A stretch of 28,340 nucleotides of DNA from a virus: positions 1-28,340 of IMG/VR virus record IMGVR_UViG_3300028837_002679; one strand, 5' to 3'. Numbering within the stretch: position 1 is the first letter of the stretch; each line of letters starts with the position of its first letter. A program made the position numbers and the translations under genes. The notes under the pieces were generated by a model. The model was not told the origin of the DNA and did no database searches. It saw nothing but the letters and a program-made list of their open reading frames with translations. Positions 21,813 through 27,634 of this stretch are shown here, in pieces.

Positions 21813-22602
21813 TATGACTCCTTTCCGGCCTGTCGGCTGCCTGATTCCCTTCTCTGTACCAACTTTTCTTTAATCCATCTTCCTCATCCATGGGATAGCA
21901 GACCCTACACGGCCTCCTGCCAGAATCTATAGCCTCCTGGTACGTGGTAAAATATATCATGTTTCCTTCAGATATCCTCTTTGCCCATTTGCACGAGGGA
22001 AGATGAAAAACTTCCGAATTCCTACTGGCGATGTATTTCCTCTCGATTGGATTGGCGGATTCTGTTTCCTCTGGCGCGGCTGGAGTTAAATCCGCAAGAG
22101 TGGACCACATTCCTCTGCCATCTGCCCGGGCCTCGTCTTCTAATTGTCTGAAAAGTTTCTCGTATCTGGTATTCGGCTCAACGGGATAAGCCCGGGCATA
22201 ACCTCGCTTAACCACTTCCGCATTTACAAAGACATCATCATCAACGTAAACATAAGCCAGTAGCCTGTTGTACCTGTCGGTCCTTTCCCTATCGAATTCA
22301 AGTCTCACCCGCTTTCTATAAACCAGGCTCTTGTTCAGCGCCCTGGCAGCTCTCCAGAATGGATCGTTATGCTCCGGGGTATCAACGCCGATGTATCTGA
22401 TGCGGGTTATGCGTTTAGGCTTACCATTCTCAGACCATCTTATCGGGCGTTTCACTCTAATGGTATCACCATCTAGCGCCTGATCCACAAAAACCGTGAT
22501 CGCTTTGTCTCCCTGACCAGGAACTAAGTGCCCCACGTTGTCAACTCCGCATCCAAGGAGGAAAAGAAAGATATACCCTAATGTCAATCGCACACTTCGC
22601 AT
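21793..22602 (-). CDS. Secreted lipoprotein thermonuclease (SNase fold) with C-terminal Ada-type metal-binding module
   Basis: 269 residues from the ATG at 22602, chosen because it gives a lipoprotein signal: MRSVRLTLGYIFLFLLGC, with lipobox LLGC and Cys18. A frame extends 48 codons upstream to a TTG overlapping the previous stop, but that extension would hide the signal. The SNase domain covers about residues 30-165: DGDTI (Ca-binding region), RIRYIGVDTPE, FDRERTDRYNRLLAYVYV and VNAEVVKRGYARAY are standard motifs of this family, which cuts DNA and RNA using Ca2+. Residues 195-240, with CKW...CRVC, resemble the Ada metal-binding or 'YIASRNSEVFHLPSC' module often attached to secreted nucleases. 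It would act outside the membrane. Confidence 0.82.
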   Translation of the reverse strand: MRSVRLTLGYIFLFLLGCGVDNVGHLVPGQGDKAITVFVDQALDGDTIRVKRPIRWSENGKPKRITRIRYIGVDTPEHNDPFWRAARALNKSLVYRKRVRLEFDRERTDRYNRLLAYVYVDDDVFVNAEVVKRGYARAYPVEPNTRYEKLFRQLEDEARADGRGMWSTLADLTPAAPEETESANPIERKYIASRNSEVFHLPSCKWAKRISEGNMIYFTTYQEAIDSGRRPCRVCYPMDEEDGLKKSWYREGNQAADRPERSHNEAKKR

Positions 22603-22742
22603 ATTCGACCAGCCATATTTCGCTTCTAAGCGATTCGATCTCCGCCGCCATCTACCATCCGAATCAGGGCGTCTTCCATTCGCCACCAAAAAGAGAGAAC
22701 TATCCAGCAAGTTGTTTGGGAGCAGTTTACGGTTTAGTAAAT

Positions 22743-22988
22743 TCAATCAGATATCGAAACCCTCGACTTTTTCTTCGAAGGTATTTCTATGCAATGAATA
22801 GCTGATCTAGGAACGAAATACTTCTCTTTCCCTGCTTCATCAGCCAACGCAATAATATCAGAGCCAGTTCGGGAGATGATTCCTGATACTTTATGAGCCT
22901 CACCCAAATGAATATATACTTTTTCACTGCTATCTTTGAGATCTATCAACAGACTTGTGAAAGTGATACCCACTTTTTCCTGTGACAT
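22743..22988 (-). CDS. Small LSm/SH3-like beta-barrel protein
   Basis: 81 residues; ATG preceded by AAGGAGAGATAAAT. The core 'VYIHLGEAHKVSGIISRTGSDI...' then 'YFVPRSAIHCIEI' follows the pattern of Sm-like five-strand barrels (a strand, G-x-I, D-x-I-x-L, then 'ip...I..I'). Such proteins may bind RNA or act as scaffolds; none of the Hfq RNA-binding residues can be assigned. The stop overlaps a TTG of the nuclease frame. The C-terminus is basic (SKKKSRVS). Confidence 0.6.
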   Translation of the reverse strand: MSQEKVGITFTSLLIDLKDSSEKVYIHLGEAHKVSGIISRTGSDIIALADEAGKEKYFVPRSAIHCIEIPSKKKSRVSISD

Positions 22989-23071
22989 ATTTATCTCTCC
23001 TTAAGATGCCTAACCAGTTTTCTAGCAATATTTTCTCCCCCGAAGAACTGCTAGTTCCTGCTTAGGATTTC

Positions 23072-23359
23072 CTATCGCCGCTCCAAACCCTTCCGCGATT
23101 CTTTAAGCAGCAGATCGAATTGCTCCGCGCTGATCAGAAAGCAAATTCTATTATCATGCTGCTTGATGTCATTATCCTGCTTGCGAGGACGATCAGCCGC
23201 AGTATATGCCACTGTCAACTCATAGTCCTCTCCATCAGGTGTCGCACAGAAATCCACGTCCGTCTGGCGCAGATCTACCGTAATGTCGGTGATCATCCAT
23301 TTGCCCATTTTCCTCATCTCCTCAATAAGCTCCCAGATGTCTTTCTTATCGCCACTCAT
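23072..23359 (-). CDS. Unknown 95-residue protein
   Basis: Start chosen at ATG 23359, which has GAGGAGAGCGCG upstream and overlaps the end of the HTH gene by 14 bases; a frame begins 31 codons earlier but without a site. The protein starts MSGDKKDIWELIEEMRKMGK (helix), continues with beta strands (WMITDITVDLRQTDVDF; YELTVAYTAADR) and ends in a helix (AEQFDLLLKESRKGLERR). No family recognised. Confidence 0.55.
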   Translation of the reverse strand: MSGDKKDIWELIEEMRKMGKWMITDITVDLRQTDVDFCATPDGEDYELTVAYTAADRPRKQDNDIKQHDNRICFLISAEQFDLLLKESRKGLERR

Positions 23360-23747
23360 CGCGCTCTCCTCTATCTGCAGCAACTTTCTTCCTGAACAAC
23401 CGTCGATACCAGGGCTCCTGGTGATATTCCAGCAGTCGCTGGCTTTGCTCAAGTTGTTTTGTCATTTGCAAAACTATTGTATCGTGTCGCTGGCTTGCAT
23501 CTCCTAATTGACGTTGCAGGCTCTCTATTTGTTTATCTTTCTCCTGAAGCTGCTCTTTCAGCACACTAATAACTTCTGCATCCTGCGGAACATCTTCGGC
23601 ATAATCTTCCGGAAAATCTATCAGCACTTCCCAGCGGCGTCCGTCTTTTCTTCCCTCAAGACGCCCACGCTGGATCAGATCCAGGATGTTCCTTTCCGAA
23701 CAATTTCGGAAGCGAGCTGCTTCTTTGACAGTTACCCATCTCTCCAT
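23346..23747 (-). CDS. MerR/excisionase-type HTH protein with coiled coil
   Basis: 133 residues. Residues 1-45, WVTVKEAARFRNCSERNILD followed by LIQRGRLEGRK and RWEVLI, are a clear winged helix-turn-helix of the HTH_17/excisionase type, with the usual 'W.v....r' wing. Residues 60-110 form a coiled coil (LKEQLQEKDKQIESLQRQL) for oligomerisation. The ATG lacks an obvious ribosome-binding site. It is the first gene of the leftward accessory operon, facing the rightward early block. It probably acts as a transcription or recombination-directionality regulator; the coiled coil favours transcription. Confidence 0.72.
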   Translation of the reverse strand: MERWVTVKEAARFRNCSERNILDLIQRGRLEGRKDGRRWEVLIDFPEDYAEDVPQDAEVISVLKEQLQEKDKQIESLQRQLGDASQRHDTIVLQMTKQLEQSQRLLEYHQEPWYRRLFRKKVAADRGERDEWR

Positions 23748-23845
23748 ATTTTATCTTAATGGACGGGCAACAAGGGTAGCGAGCAAAACTAATTTGGGAG
23801 CTTTTTGTTACCCCGCCATATTCTTTATTTACTCGTAAGAAAATT

Positions 23846-23878
23846 GTTGTTGACAACGTCGGACACCTGTGCTATAAT
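23846..23878 (+). promoter_or_regulatory. Consensus sigma-70 promoter with overlapping operator
   Basis: Plus strand: -35 TTGACA (23850-23855), 17-bp spacer, -10 TATAAT (23873-23878) with a TG extension. Every position matches the consensus. The inverted repeat GTTGT-TG-ACAAC (23846-23857) covers the -35 box and is a likely operator, perhaps for the ribbon-helix-helix protein it drives. Confidence 0.88.
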
Positions 23879-23903
23879 AGACCGCACTAAGGAGGTGAAG
23901 GAC

Positions 23904-24071
23904 GTGCCGACCAAAGGAAGTGACAGAATCACAGTTAGATTCCCGGAGCCGCTCCACTCGGAACTCTTGAGTCTCGCTAAGCGAAAGGAGACGAACCCAT
24001 CTGCAATCATCCGGGAGGCAACCCGGGAATTCATACTTAAATCCAATAATCCGAAAGACGAAAAGCCCTGA
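23904..24071 (+). CDS. Ribbon-helix-helix (CopG/Arc-type) regulator
   Basis: 55 residues from GTG 23904, preceded by AAGGAGGTGAAGGAC, a near-perfect ribosome-binding site. The pattern SDRITVRFPEPLHSELLSLA followed by KRKETNPSAIIREATREFI is the classic ribbon-helix-helix: strand 'riTvRlpe', helix 'L..la', 'g.n.Sa.IReAi..fi'. Such proteins form dimers and bind operators through the strand. It is expressed alone from a consensus promoter and followed by its own terminator. Autoregulation through the inverted repeat over its -35 box, and control of the nearby TTGACGC-TG-GCGTCAA operator, are reasonable inferences. Confidence 0.85.
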   Translation: MPTKGSDRITVRFPEPLHSELLSLAKRKETNPSAIIREATREFILKSNNPKDEKP

Positions 24072-24097
24072 GAAACTTCCCTTCTCTCAGGGCTTTT
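24061..24097 (+). terminator. Intrinsic terminator after the ribbon-helix-helix gene
   Basis: A perfect 13-bp stem AAAAGCCCTGAGA/TCTCAGGGCTTTT (24061-24073 with 24085-24097), loop of 11 bases, with the stop codon inside the stem and a T-rich tail. It can also work on the minus strand because the stem starts with AAAA. Confidence 0.9.
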
Positions 24098-24137
24098 CAA
24101 TTCTTTCATACCCAAAAACCGAAAGCGCGGTCTCTTT

Positions 24138-24190
24138 TTGAAACGCCCTTTCTATTTTCTATTCTATCACAAAATTGACGCTGGCGTCAA
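24138..24190 (+). promoter_or_regulatory. Promoter and palindromic operator of the replication initiator operon
   Basis: Plus strand -35 TTGAAA (24138-24143), 16-bp spacer, -10 TATTCT (24160-24165). Just downstream of the predicted start is a perfect inverted repeat TTGACGC-TG-GCGTCAA (24175-24190), ending next to the ribosome-binding site AGAGGGA of the initiator gene. A repressor bound there would block transcription. Confidence 0.65.
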
Positions 24191-24202
24191 GAGGGAAATA
24201 AG

Positions 24203-25183
24203 ATGGCGGAAGAGGATCAGACTGAAAAACCACAGTTTAACTACTTTCGTATGAAGAAGGCCTACTACGAACTTGGGATCCACCAGGAGTTGGGGTTGGT
24301 TAGTCATTCCCTCTTCCTCGCTCTTCTCCATAAAGCCAACAACCTTCACTTTCCCCGTTTTTTCAGAATATCTGGTAGAGAGTTGGCAGATCTCGCTGTA
24401 TTATCTGACCGCAGTGTGCGCCTGGCCAGAGCTAATCTGATTAAGTTTTCTATCAATAATTTGCCTCTGGTACTATATTGGAGAGGAAATAGAGGGAAGG
24501 CTCCAACTTTTGCTATTATCTATGAACTTCTGGATCTTGAGGCCAACCACGATGAGGTTGAAAGAAAAATAACTGAACTGCGTTTGATCATGGTTGAGAT
24601 GAAAAAGTGGGAAAGCCCTGCCAAAAAAGATGGGAGCCAAGATGACTTAGCGGCACCACATGCCGCTAAGTCGGAGAAAGCGGCATCTCATGCCGCTAAA
24701 GATAGCGGCACCACGTGCCGCTATCCCCCACTTAGCGGCATAGTTAGCGGCACCACATGCCGCGATCCTAACAAACTATTGGGATCTATTAATACCCCTC
24801 TTCCCATTAATGATATCTCTATGGGGGAAAACGAAAATGAGAATGTGGGGGAAGAAGGGGAAGAAATTCTTTCAAAAAGGAATAAGACGGAAAAGGAAAT
24901 CCAGGATATAATATTGCAGCTTGCTCAACACAGCGTCAAAAGCGAGAGGGTTGCAACGCAGTTAGCGAAGAAGTATACAACGTCATTTATTTACCGCCAC
25001 ATCATGCAGGTTAAACACGATCATAGAAAGGGGCAGCACTGGAAAGATCCCGGCGGGATCCTCGTAGCCAGGATTAGGAAAGGGGATCCCACTCCGGATT
25101 TTCCGCCTGAAGAGTACCCAGAATCTGTTTACGTGCAGAAATTTGCAACGGATGATGGAATACCACGAGCTTCAGAGCCATAG
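24203..25183 (+). CDS. Replication initiator / replisome organizer with internal origin repeats
   Basis: 326 residues; ATG preceded by AGAGGGAAATAAG. Residues 10-105 (FRMKKAYYELGIHQELGLVS... RISGRELADLAVLSDRSVRL) are a winged helix like those of phage and plasmid initiators and DnaD-type helper proteins. Residues 150-235 form a low-complexity linker, part of which is encoded by palindromic iterons (24646-24764). Residues 240-310 (EIQDIILQLAQHSVKSERVA... WKDPGGILVARIRKGDPTP) match the C-terminal helical domain seen in such initiators, ending with the 'nPgG.L..rlr.G' motif. It probably binds the iterons in its own gene and recruits the host helicase, as lambda O does. It heads the rightward early operon. 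Confidence 0.75.
   Translation: MAEEDQTEKPQFNYFRMKKAYYELGIHQELGLVSHSLFLALLHKANNLHFPRFFRISGRELADLAVLSDRSVRLARANLIKFSINNLPLVLYWRGNRGKAPTFAIIYELLDLEANHDEVERKITELRLIMVEMKKWESPAKKDGSQDDLAAPHAAKSEKAASHAAKDSGTTCRYPPLSGIVSGTTCRDPNKLLGSINTPLPINDISMGENENENVGEEGEEILSKRNKTEKEIQDIILQLAQHSVKSERVATQLAKKYTTSFIYRHIMQVKHDHRKGQHWKDPGGILVARIRKGDPTPDFPPEEYPESVYVQKFATDDGIPRASEP
24646..24764 (+). other. Candidate replication origin: four palindromic iterons inside the initiator gene
   Basis: Each iteron is GCGGCA-N5-TGCCGC with extended arms. Iteron 1, 24646-24670: arms CTTAGCGGCA/TGCCGCTAAG (10 bp). Iteron 2, 24679-24697: 7-bp arms. Iteron 3, 24702-24724: 9-bp arms. A half site CTTAGCGGCA lies at 24731-24740. Iteron 4, 24747-24763: 6-bp arms. 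The 5-base centres are CCACA, TCTCA, CCACG, CCACA. AT-richer DNA with two ATTAAT motifs follows at 24765-24825. This closely mirrors the lambda origin inside gene O. Confidence 0.7.
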
Positions 25184-25197
25184 AGGTTTCTTATACC

Positions 25198-25554
25198 ATG
25201 TCAACGAAACTTGAACGCATAGTCTGGATTGATGCTCAGATACTTTGTGAGAAGTATCCAAATTGCCAGAAGGTCGTTGAGCATTTTGAGGTGCAATCCC
25301 GGGTTGCGTACCTGGACCGGCGGTTTATGATAGAGCATCTGGGCGCTCCTATAAAGTACAGTCGCAAAGACAATGGCTGGTACTATACAGACCCAAACTA
25401 TAGCATTTTCAAGATCGCAACTGAGAAGATGGAAGTAATCAAAGCACTGAAAGAGCATATATATGATTTGCAGCGCCGTATTGAATATCTTGAGAGTGAA
25501 AACAGAGAACTGAGGCGGACTATTGCGCTTTTAGCGGGAAAAGAGAGGCCTTGA
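25198..25554 (+). CDS. WYL-regulator-type HTH fragment with coiled coil
   Basis: 118 residues, ATG 14 bases after the initiator stop with AGAGG upstream. Residues 30-65, with 'YLDRRFMIEHLGAPIKYSRK' then GWYYTDPNYSI, match the HTH plus linker found at the N-terminus of WYL-domain regulators ('dlefLrd.LgApi.yd...gyyYtdp.f.lp'). The WYL domain itself is absent. In its place is a leucine-rich coiled coil (LKEHIYDLQRRIEYLESENRELRRTI). It is probably a DNA-binding regulator that dimerises through the coil. Confidence 0.7.
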   Translation: MSTKLERIVWIDAQILCEKYPNCQKVVEHFEVQSRVAYLDRRFMIEHLGAPIKYSRKDNGWYYTDPNYSIFKIATEKMEVIKALKEHIYDLQRRIEYLESENRELRRTIALLAGKERP

Positions 25555-25564
25555 TAATGATGTC

Positions 25565-25612
25565 GTTTTCCCTGAAAACTATGATGTTGTTTTCCTTGAA
25601 AACAAGGATGTT
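25565..25612 (+). repeat. 24-bp palindromic-core repeat, two units
   Basis: Cores GTTTTCCCTGAAAAC (25565-25579) and GTTTTCCTTGAAAAC (25589-25603), exactly 24 bases apart, in the gap between two genes. Same family and plus-strand orientation as the array at 19901-20003; the second unit with its flanks nearly matches the copy in the ligase gene. Confidence 0.8.
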
Positions 25613-25659
25613 GTTGGGTGTCATGACGTTCGGAATTGTGGGATGTCAAGGGGAACAAG

Positions 25660-26145
25660 ATGCTGCTGATATTTGATTTGAAAGATTGTGTCAACTGCAA
25701 CTTCTTTAGAAGTTTTGCTTACGACTATGACGATGATATGGAGCCAAACGACCAGGGTTTTTGTCTGAATGATAAATCCCCATATTTTTTCAACGAAGGA
25801 GCTGGGCGTGATGTCGTCTGCGAGTATTGGGAGGGGGAGGAGTTTGAGCTGACGCATCTGGCACGAAAGCCGGATGTGCGTAGATATTACGTGCACAAGA
25901 CTAAGCGCCTGCTTCTGGTTCTGCGAAACGGTCTTGATCTGGCTCATGTCCAAGGTCAGGTCGTCGATGCAAATATCGGGTGGGATCGGGGTGAAGCAGG
26001 TTTTGTCCGGGAAGTTGGCCAGTGGCATAGTAAGCTTACTGTATATAAGTTAGCTGAGGGTGATGCGGAATCTTCGTTGAGCAAACTTCTGATGGAAGCG
26101 CCTGTAGGCGAACGAGGAAGAAGGGCTGAAGATGAGTCAGATTGA
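25660..26145 (+). CDS. Cys-rich small protein, probable zinc-binding, unknown
   Basis: 161 residues from ATG 25660, chosen for AAGGGGAACAAG upstream. Residues 9-62 contain C-x2-C (DCVNCNFF), then GFC, then VVCEYWEG. This spacing resembles small phage proteins that bind zinc through four Cys, with motifs like 'C..Cryw...gyC......C.ew'. The rest is mixed alpha/beta (KTKRLLLVLRNGLDLAHVQG) with an acidic, Arg-rich C-terminus. Overlaps the next gene by 14 bases. No function proposed. Confidence 0.6.
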   Translation: MLLIFDLKDCVNCNFFRSFAYDYDDDMEPNDQGFCLNDKSPYFFNEGAGRDVVCEYWEGEEFELTHLARKPDVRRYYVHKTKRLLLVLRNGLDLAHVQGQVVDANIGWDRGEAGFVREVGQWHSKLTVYKLAEGDAESSLSKLLMEAPVGERGRRAEDESD

Positions 26146-26578
26146 AACTCGCTTAATGGTTATAGCTCGAGAACTAGGGGAAATGTCCCTCACAGCGAAG
26201 AGAGAAGGTAGAGATTCACTAGAGGTTTGGCTAAAACAACAAGCTATTGAATTTTTGGTGAAGAGACAAGAACTTTGTGTCAGTAGGGGAAAAGAGGGTA
26301 GATGGCGTGCTAAGGCGATTCTGGGCAACGCTCCTTCTCCCTGTGAAAGATATATCTTACTGGACGGAGCGTACAGAGGTGGCAGATCCTCCAGGTTGCT
26401 GAGCGAAGCTATAAGGACTGGCAGTAAAGTCACATGCCGCAAATCCAATATAGACTATTTCATCTCCAGGGGACTTCTGCCTTCAAAAATTGATACTCTC
26501 GAAGAAATACGCATGAAACGCAGGTTTGACGGAATGCCAGTTGTGGAAGATCAGAATCAACAGCACAGGGGGTTCTGA
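26132..26578 (+). CDS. Unknown 148-residue protein of the early operon
   Basis: Overlaps the previous gene by 14 bases; GAAGAAGGGCTGAAG precedes the ATG. The N-terminal half is helical (MSQIETRLMVIARELGEMSL... DSLEVWLKQQAIEFLVKRQEL); the second half contains ILLDGAYRGGRSSRLLSEAIRTG and CRKSNIDYFISRGLLPSK. Basic overall (many Arg, Lys), so nucleic-acid binding is possible, but no known motif is recognisable. Confidence 0.55.
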   Translation: MSQIETRLMVIARELGEMSLTAKREGRDSLEVWLKQQAIEFLVKRQELCVSRGKEGRWRAKAILGNAPSPCERYILLDGAYRGGRSSRLLSEAIRTGSKVTCRKSNIDYFISRGLLPSKIDTLEEIRMKRRFDGMPVVEDQNQQHRGF

Positions 26579-26601
26579 AGGCGACGGGGAGGGATGATTA
26601 A

Positions 26602-26682
26602 ATGAGAACCAGGCGAGCCATAAGGTTTAGGGCTTGGAATCCCATTGACTGCAGGATGGAAGAACCTATGGGGAAAAGGTAA
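26602..26682 (+). pseudogene. Short YopX-like N-terminal remnant
   Basis: 26 codons; ATG preceded by GGGGAGGGATGATTAA and stop overlapping the next ATG (TAATG). The peptide MRTRRAIRFRAWNPIDCRME begins like phage YopX proteins ('...ikFRAWd...k.M'), which are normally over 100 residues. It may be a truncated remnant kept for translational coupling of the next gene. Confidence 0.4.
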
Positions 26683-27149
26683 TGGAAAGTGTAGATCATC
26701 ACAGGCTTAAGCAAGTGGCATTGAGGTGGCTGCAGAATACTGGCTGTGTGGCGTTTTGCTGTGAGTTGAGCTGGGGATGGGTTGGTATTGTAGATGCTGC
26801 TGGTATAAAAGCGAGTGGTGATGTGTATATTGTCGAGGCGAAGATCTCGAACAGTGACCTGAAGGCAGATTACAAGCGGCGCAAGGCGTATAAGATACGG
26901 GCCTCCAGGCGCATAGATTTTGTTTATTACATTTTAGCAGATGGTGTTGATAGAACGCTTCTGCAGGATCCGAGCATTGGTATTCTTAACCAGTATGGTC
27001 GTGTGTTGAGAAATGCTAAGCGCAGACAACGACAAAAGACGCTGGAAGTCAAATGCGCTGACTTCGAGCGATTTGCCAGGTCACTTAGCTGGCGGGCTTA
27101 CAAGCATGTTATACGTGAAGAAAAGGAGCAGTTGGAGTTCTGTATTTAG
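26682..27149 (+). CDS. PD-(D/E)XK nuclease, MmcB-like
   Basis: 155 residues; ATG overlaps the preceding stop and has GGGGAAAAGGTA upstream. The motif VD37 ... GDVYIVEAKISNSDLKADYK followed by the basic helix RRKAYKIRASRRIDFVYYIL fits the MmcB-related PD-(D/E)XK fold ('D......g.iwivEiK.s..Df.aD.Kw..Y...cd.fYfav'): an Asp, then E-x-K on the next strand, then a helix with Asp. Members are nucleases linked to DNA repair. In a phage early operon it could be a repair, recombination or host-DNA-attacking enzyme. Cys residues near the N-terminus (TGCVAFCCELSW) are unusual. Confidence 0.7.
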   Translation: MESVDHHRLKQVALRWLQNTGCVAFCCELSWGWVGIVDAAGIKASGDVYIVEAKISNSDLKADYKRRKAYKIRASRRIDFVYYILADGVDRTLLQDPSIGILNQYGRVLRNAKRRQRQKTLEVKCADFERFARSLSWRAYKHVIREEKEQLEFCI

Positions 27150-27200
27150 TATGTTTAGAGTTGGTTGAGCTTACAATGTTGCGGAAAGCATACAAATACT

Positions 27201-27338
27201 ATGTTTGCATATTCTCAAGCTGATGAGATAGAATTGACCATCTTCCCACACCAGGTTTGGAAGTGTCCGAGATGTGGGAAGGTCTATGCGCTGTTTAACG
27301 AGGCGGCGGATGGGGGTTCTGATGGAATACCCGAATAG
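27201..27338 (+). CDS. Small zinc-ribbon protein
   Basis: 45 residues: MFAYSQADEIELTIFPHQVW then KCPRCGKVYALFNEA. C-P-R-C is a half zinc knuckle; the second Cys pair is missing in this chain, so it may be a partial ribbon or need a partner. There is only weak Shine-Dalgarno sequence (GGAAAG at distance). The end overlaps the next frame by 17 bases. Support is the motif and tight spacing in the operon. Confidence 0.45.
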   Translation: MFAYSQADEIELTIFPHQVWKCPRCGKVYALFNEAADGGSDGIPE

Positions 27339-27474
27339 ATATACCAGCTATTGGAAGGAAGATGATAATCATAGAGTTATTGGAAATGTTGTAACCCAGG
27401 TTCTATGTTTGAAACACAGGGAAGAACTGATGGATGCAGGATACGTTTTTGAAATGCTATATGGTTGCGGATGA
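27322..27474 (+). CDS. Small unknown protein of 50 residues
   Basis: Start at ATG 27322 with GATGGGGGT upstream; a frame begins 16 codons earlier. Sequence MEYPNRYTSYWKEDDNHRVI ... VLCLKHREELMDAGYVFEML has one Cys-x3-His and many aromatics. It overlaps the genes on both sides (17 and 14 bases), suggesting translational coupling. No family recognised. Confidence 0.4.
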   Translation: MEYPNRYTSYWKEDDNHRVIGNVVTQVLCLKHREELMDAGYVFEMLYGCG

Positions 27475-27634
27475 TTGGGACTGTCAGAAATGCCAAGAAT
27501 ATGAAATTGGAAAACAGACTATTCCAAAGAGAATACTGTTTCCTAAGAATGGGGAGGAAGCTTGGGTTTGTCCGCCCAGAATCCTGGATCCTGATCAGAT
27601 TCATCCGTGGATCCAGGTCTGGGAATTGCTGTGA
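27461..27634 (+). CDS. Small Cys-motif protein overlapping the small terminase gene
   Basis: 57 residues from ATG 27461: MVADDWDCQKCQEYEIGKQT ... EEAWVCPPRILDPDQIHPWI. The C-x2-C and a later WVCPP resemble a degenerate zinc ribbon. It overlaps the preceding gene by 14 bases and runs 92 bases into the 3' end of the oppositely oriented terminase gene, so the two transcripts would be antisense there. It may be the natural end of the rightward operon. Confidence 0.4.
   Translation: MVADDWDCQKCQEYEIGKQTIPKRILFPKNGEEAWVCPPRILDPDQIHPWIQVWELL

Noticed and set aside
22603-22746. Upstream TTG extension of the nuclease gene
   Set aside because: The TTG overlaps the preceding stop, but the extension would bury a clear lipoprotein signal peptide; it remains an alternative.
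24061-24071. Shorter end or read-through extension of the ribbon-helix-helix gene
   Set aside because: The TGA at 24069 lies inside the terminator stem, which is common, and no continuation of the protein is seen.
25565-25612. Intrinsic terminator between the WYL-type gene and the Cys-rich gene
   Set aside because: The 6-bp palindromic cores have a 3-base loop and no T-run; they fit the dispersed repeat family better.
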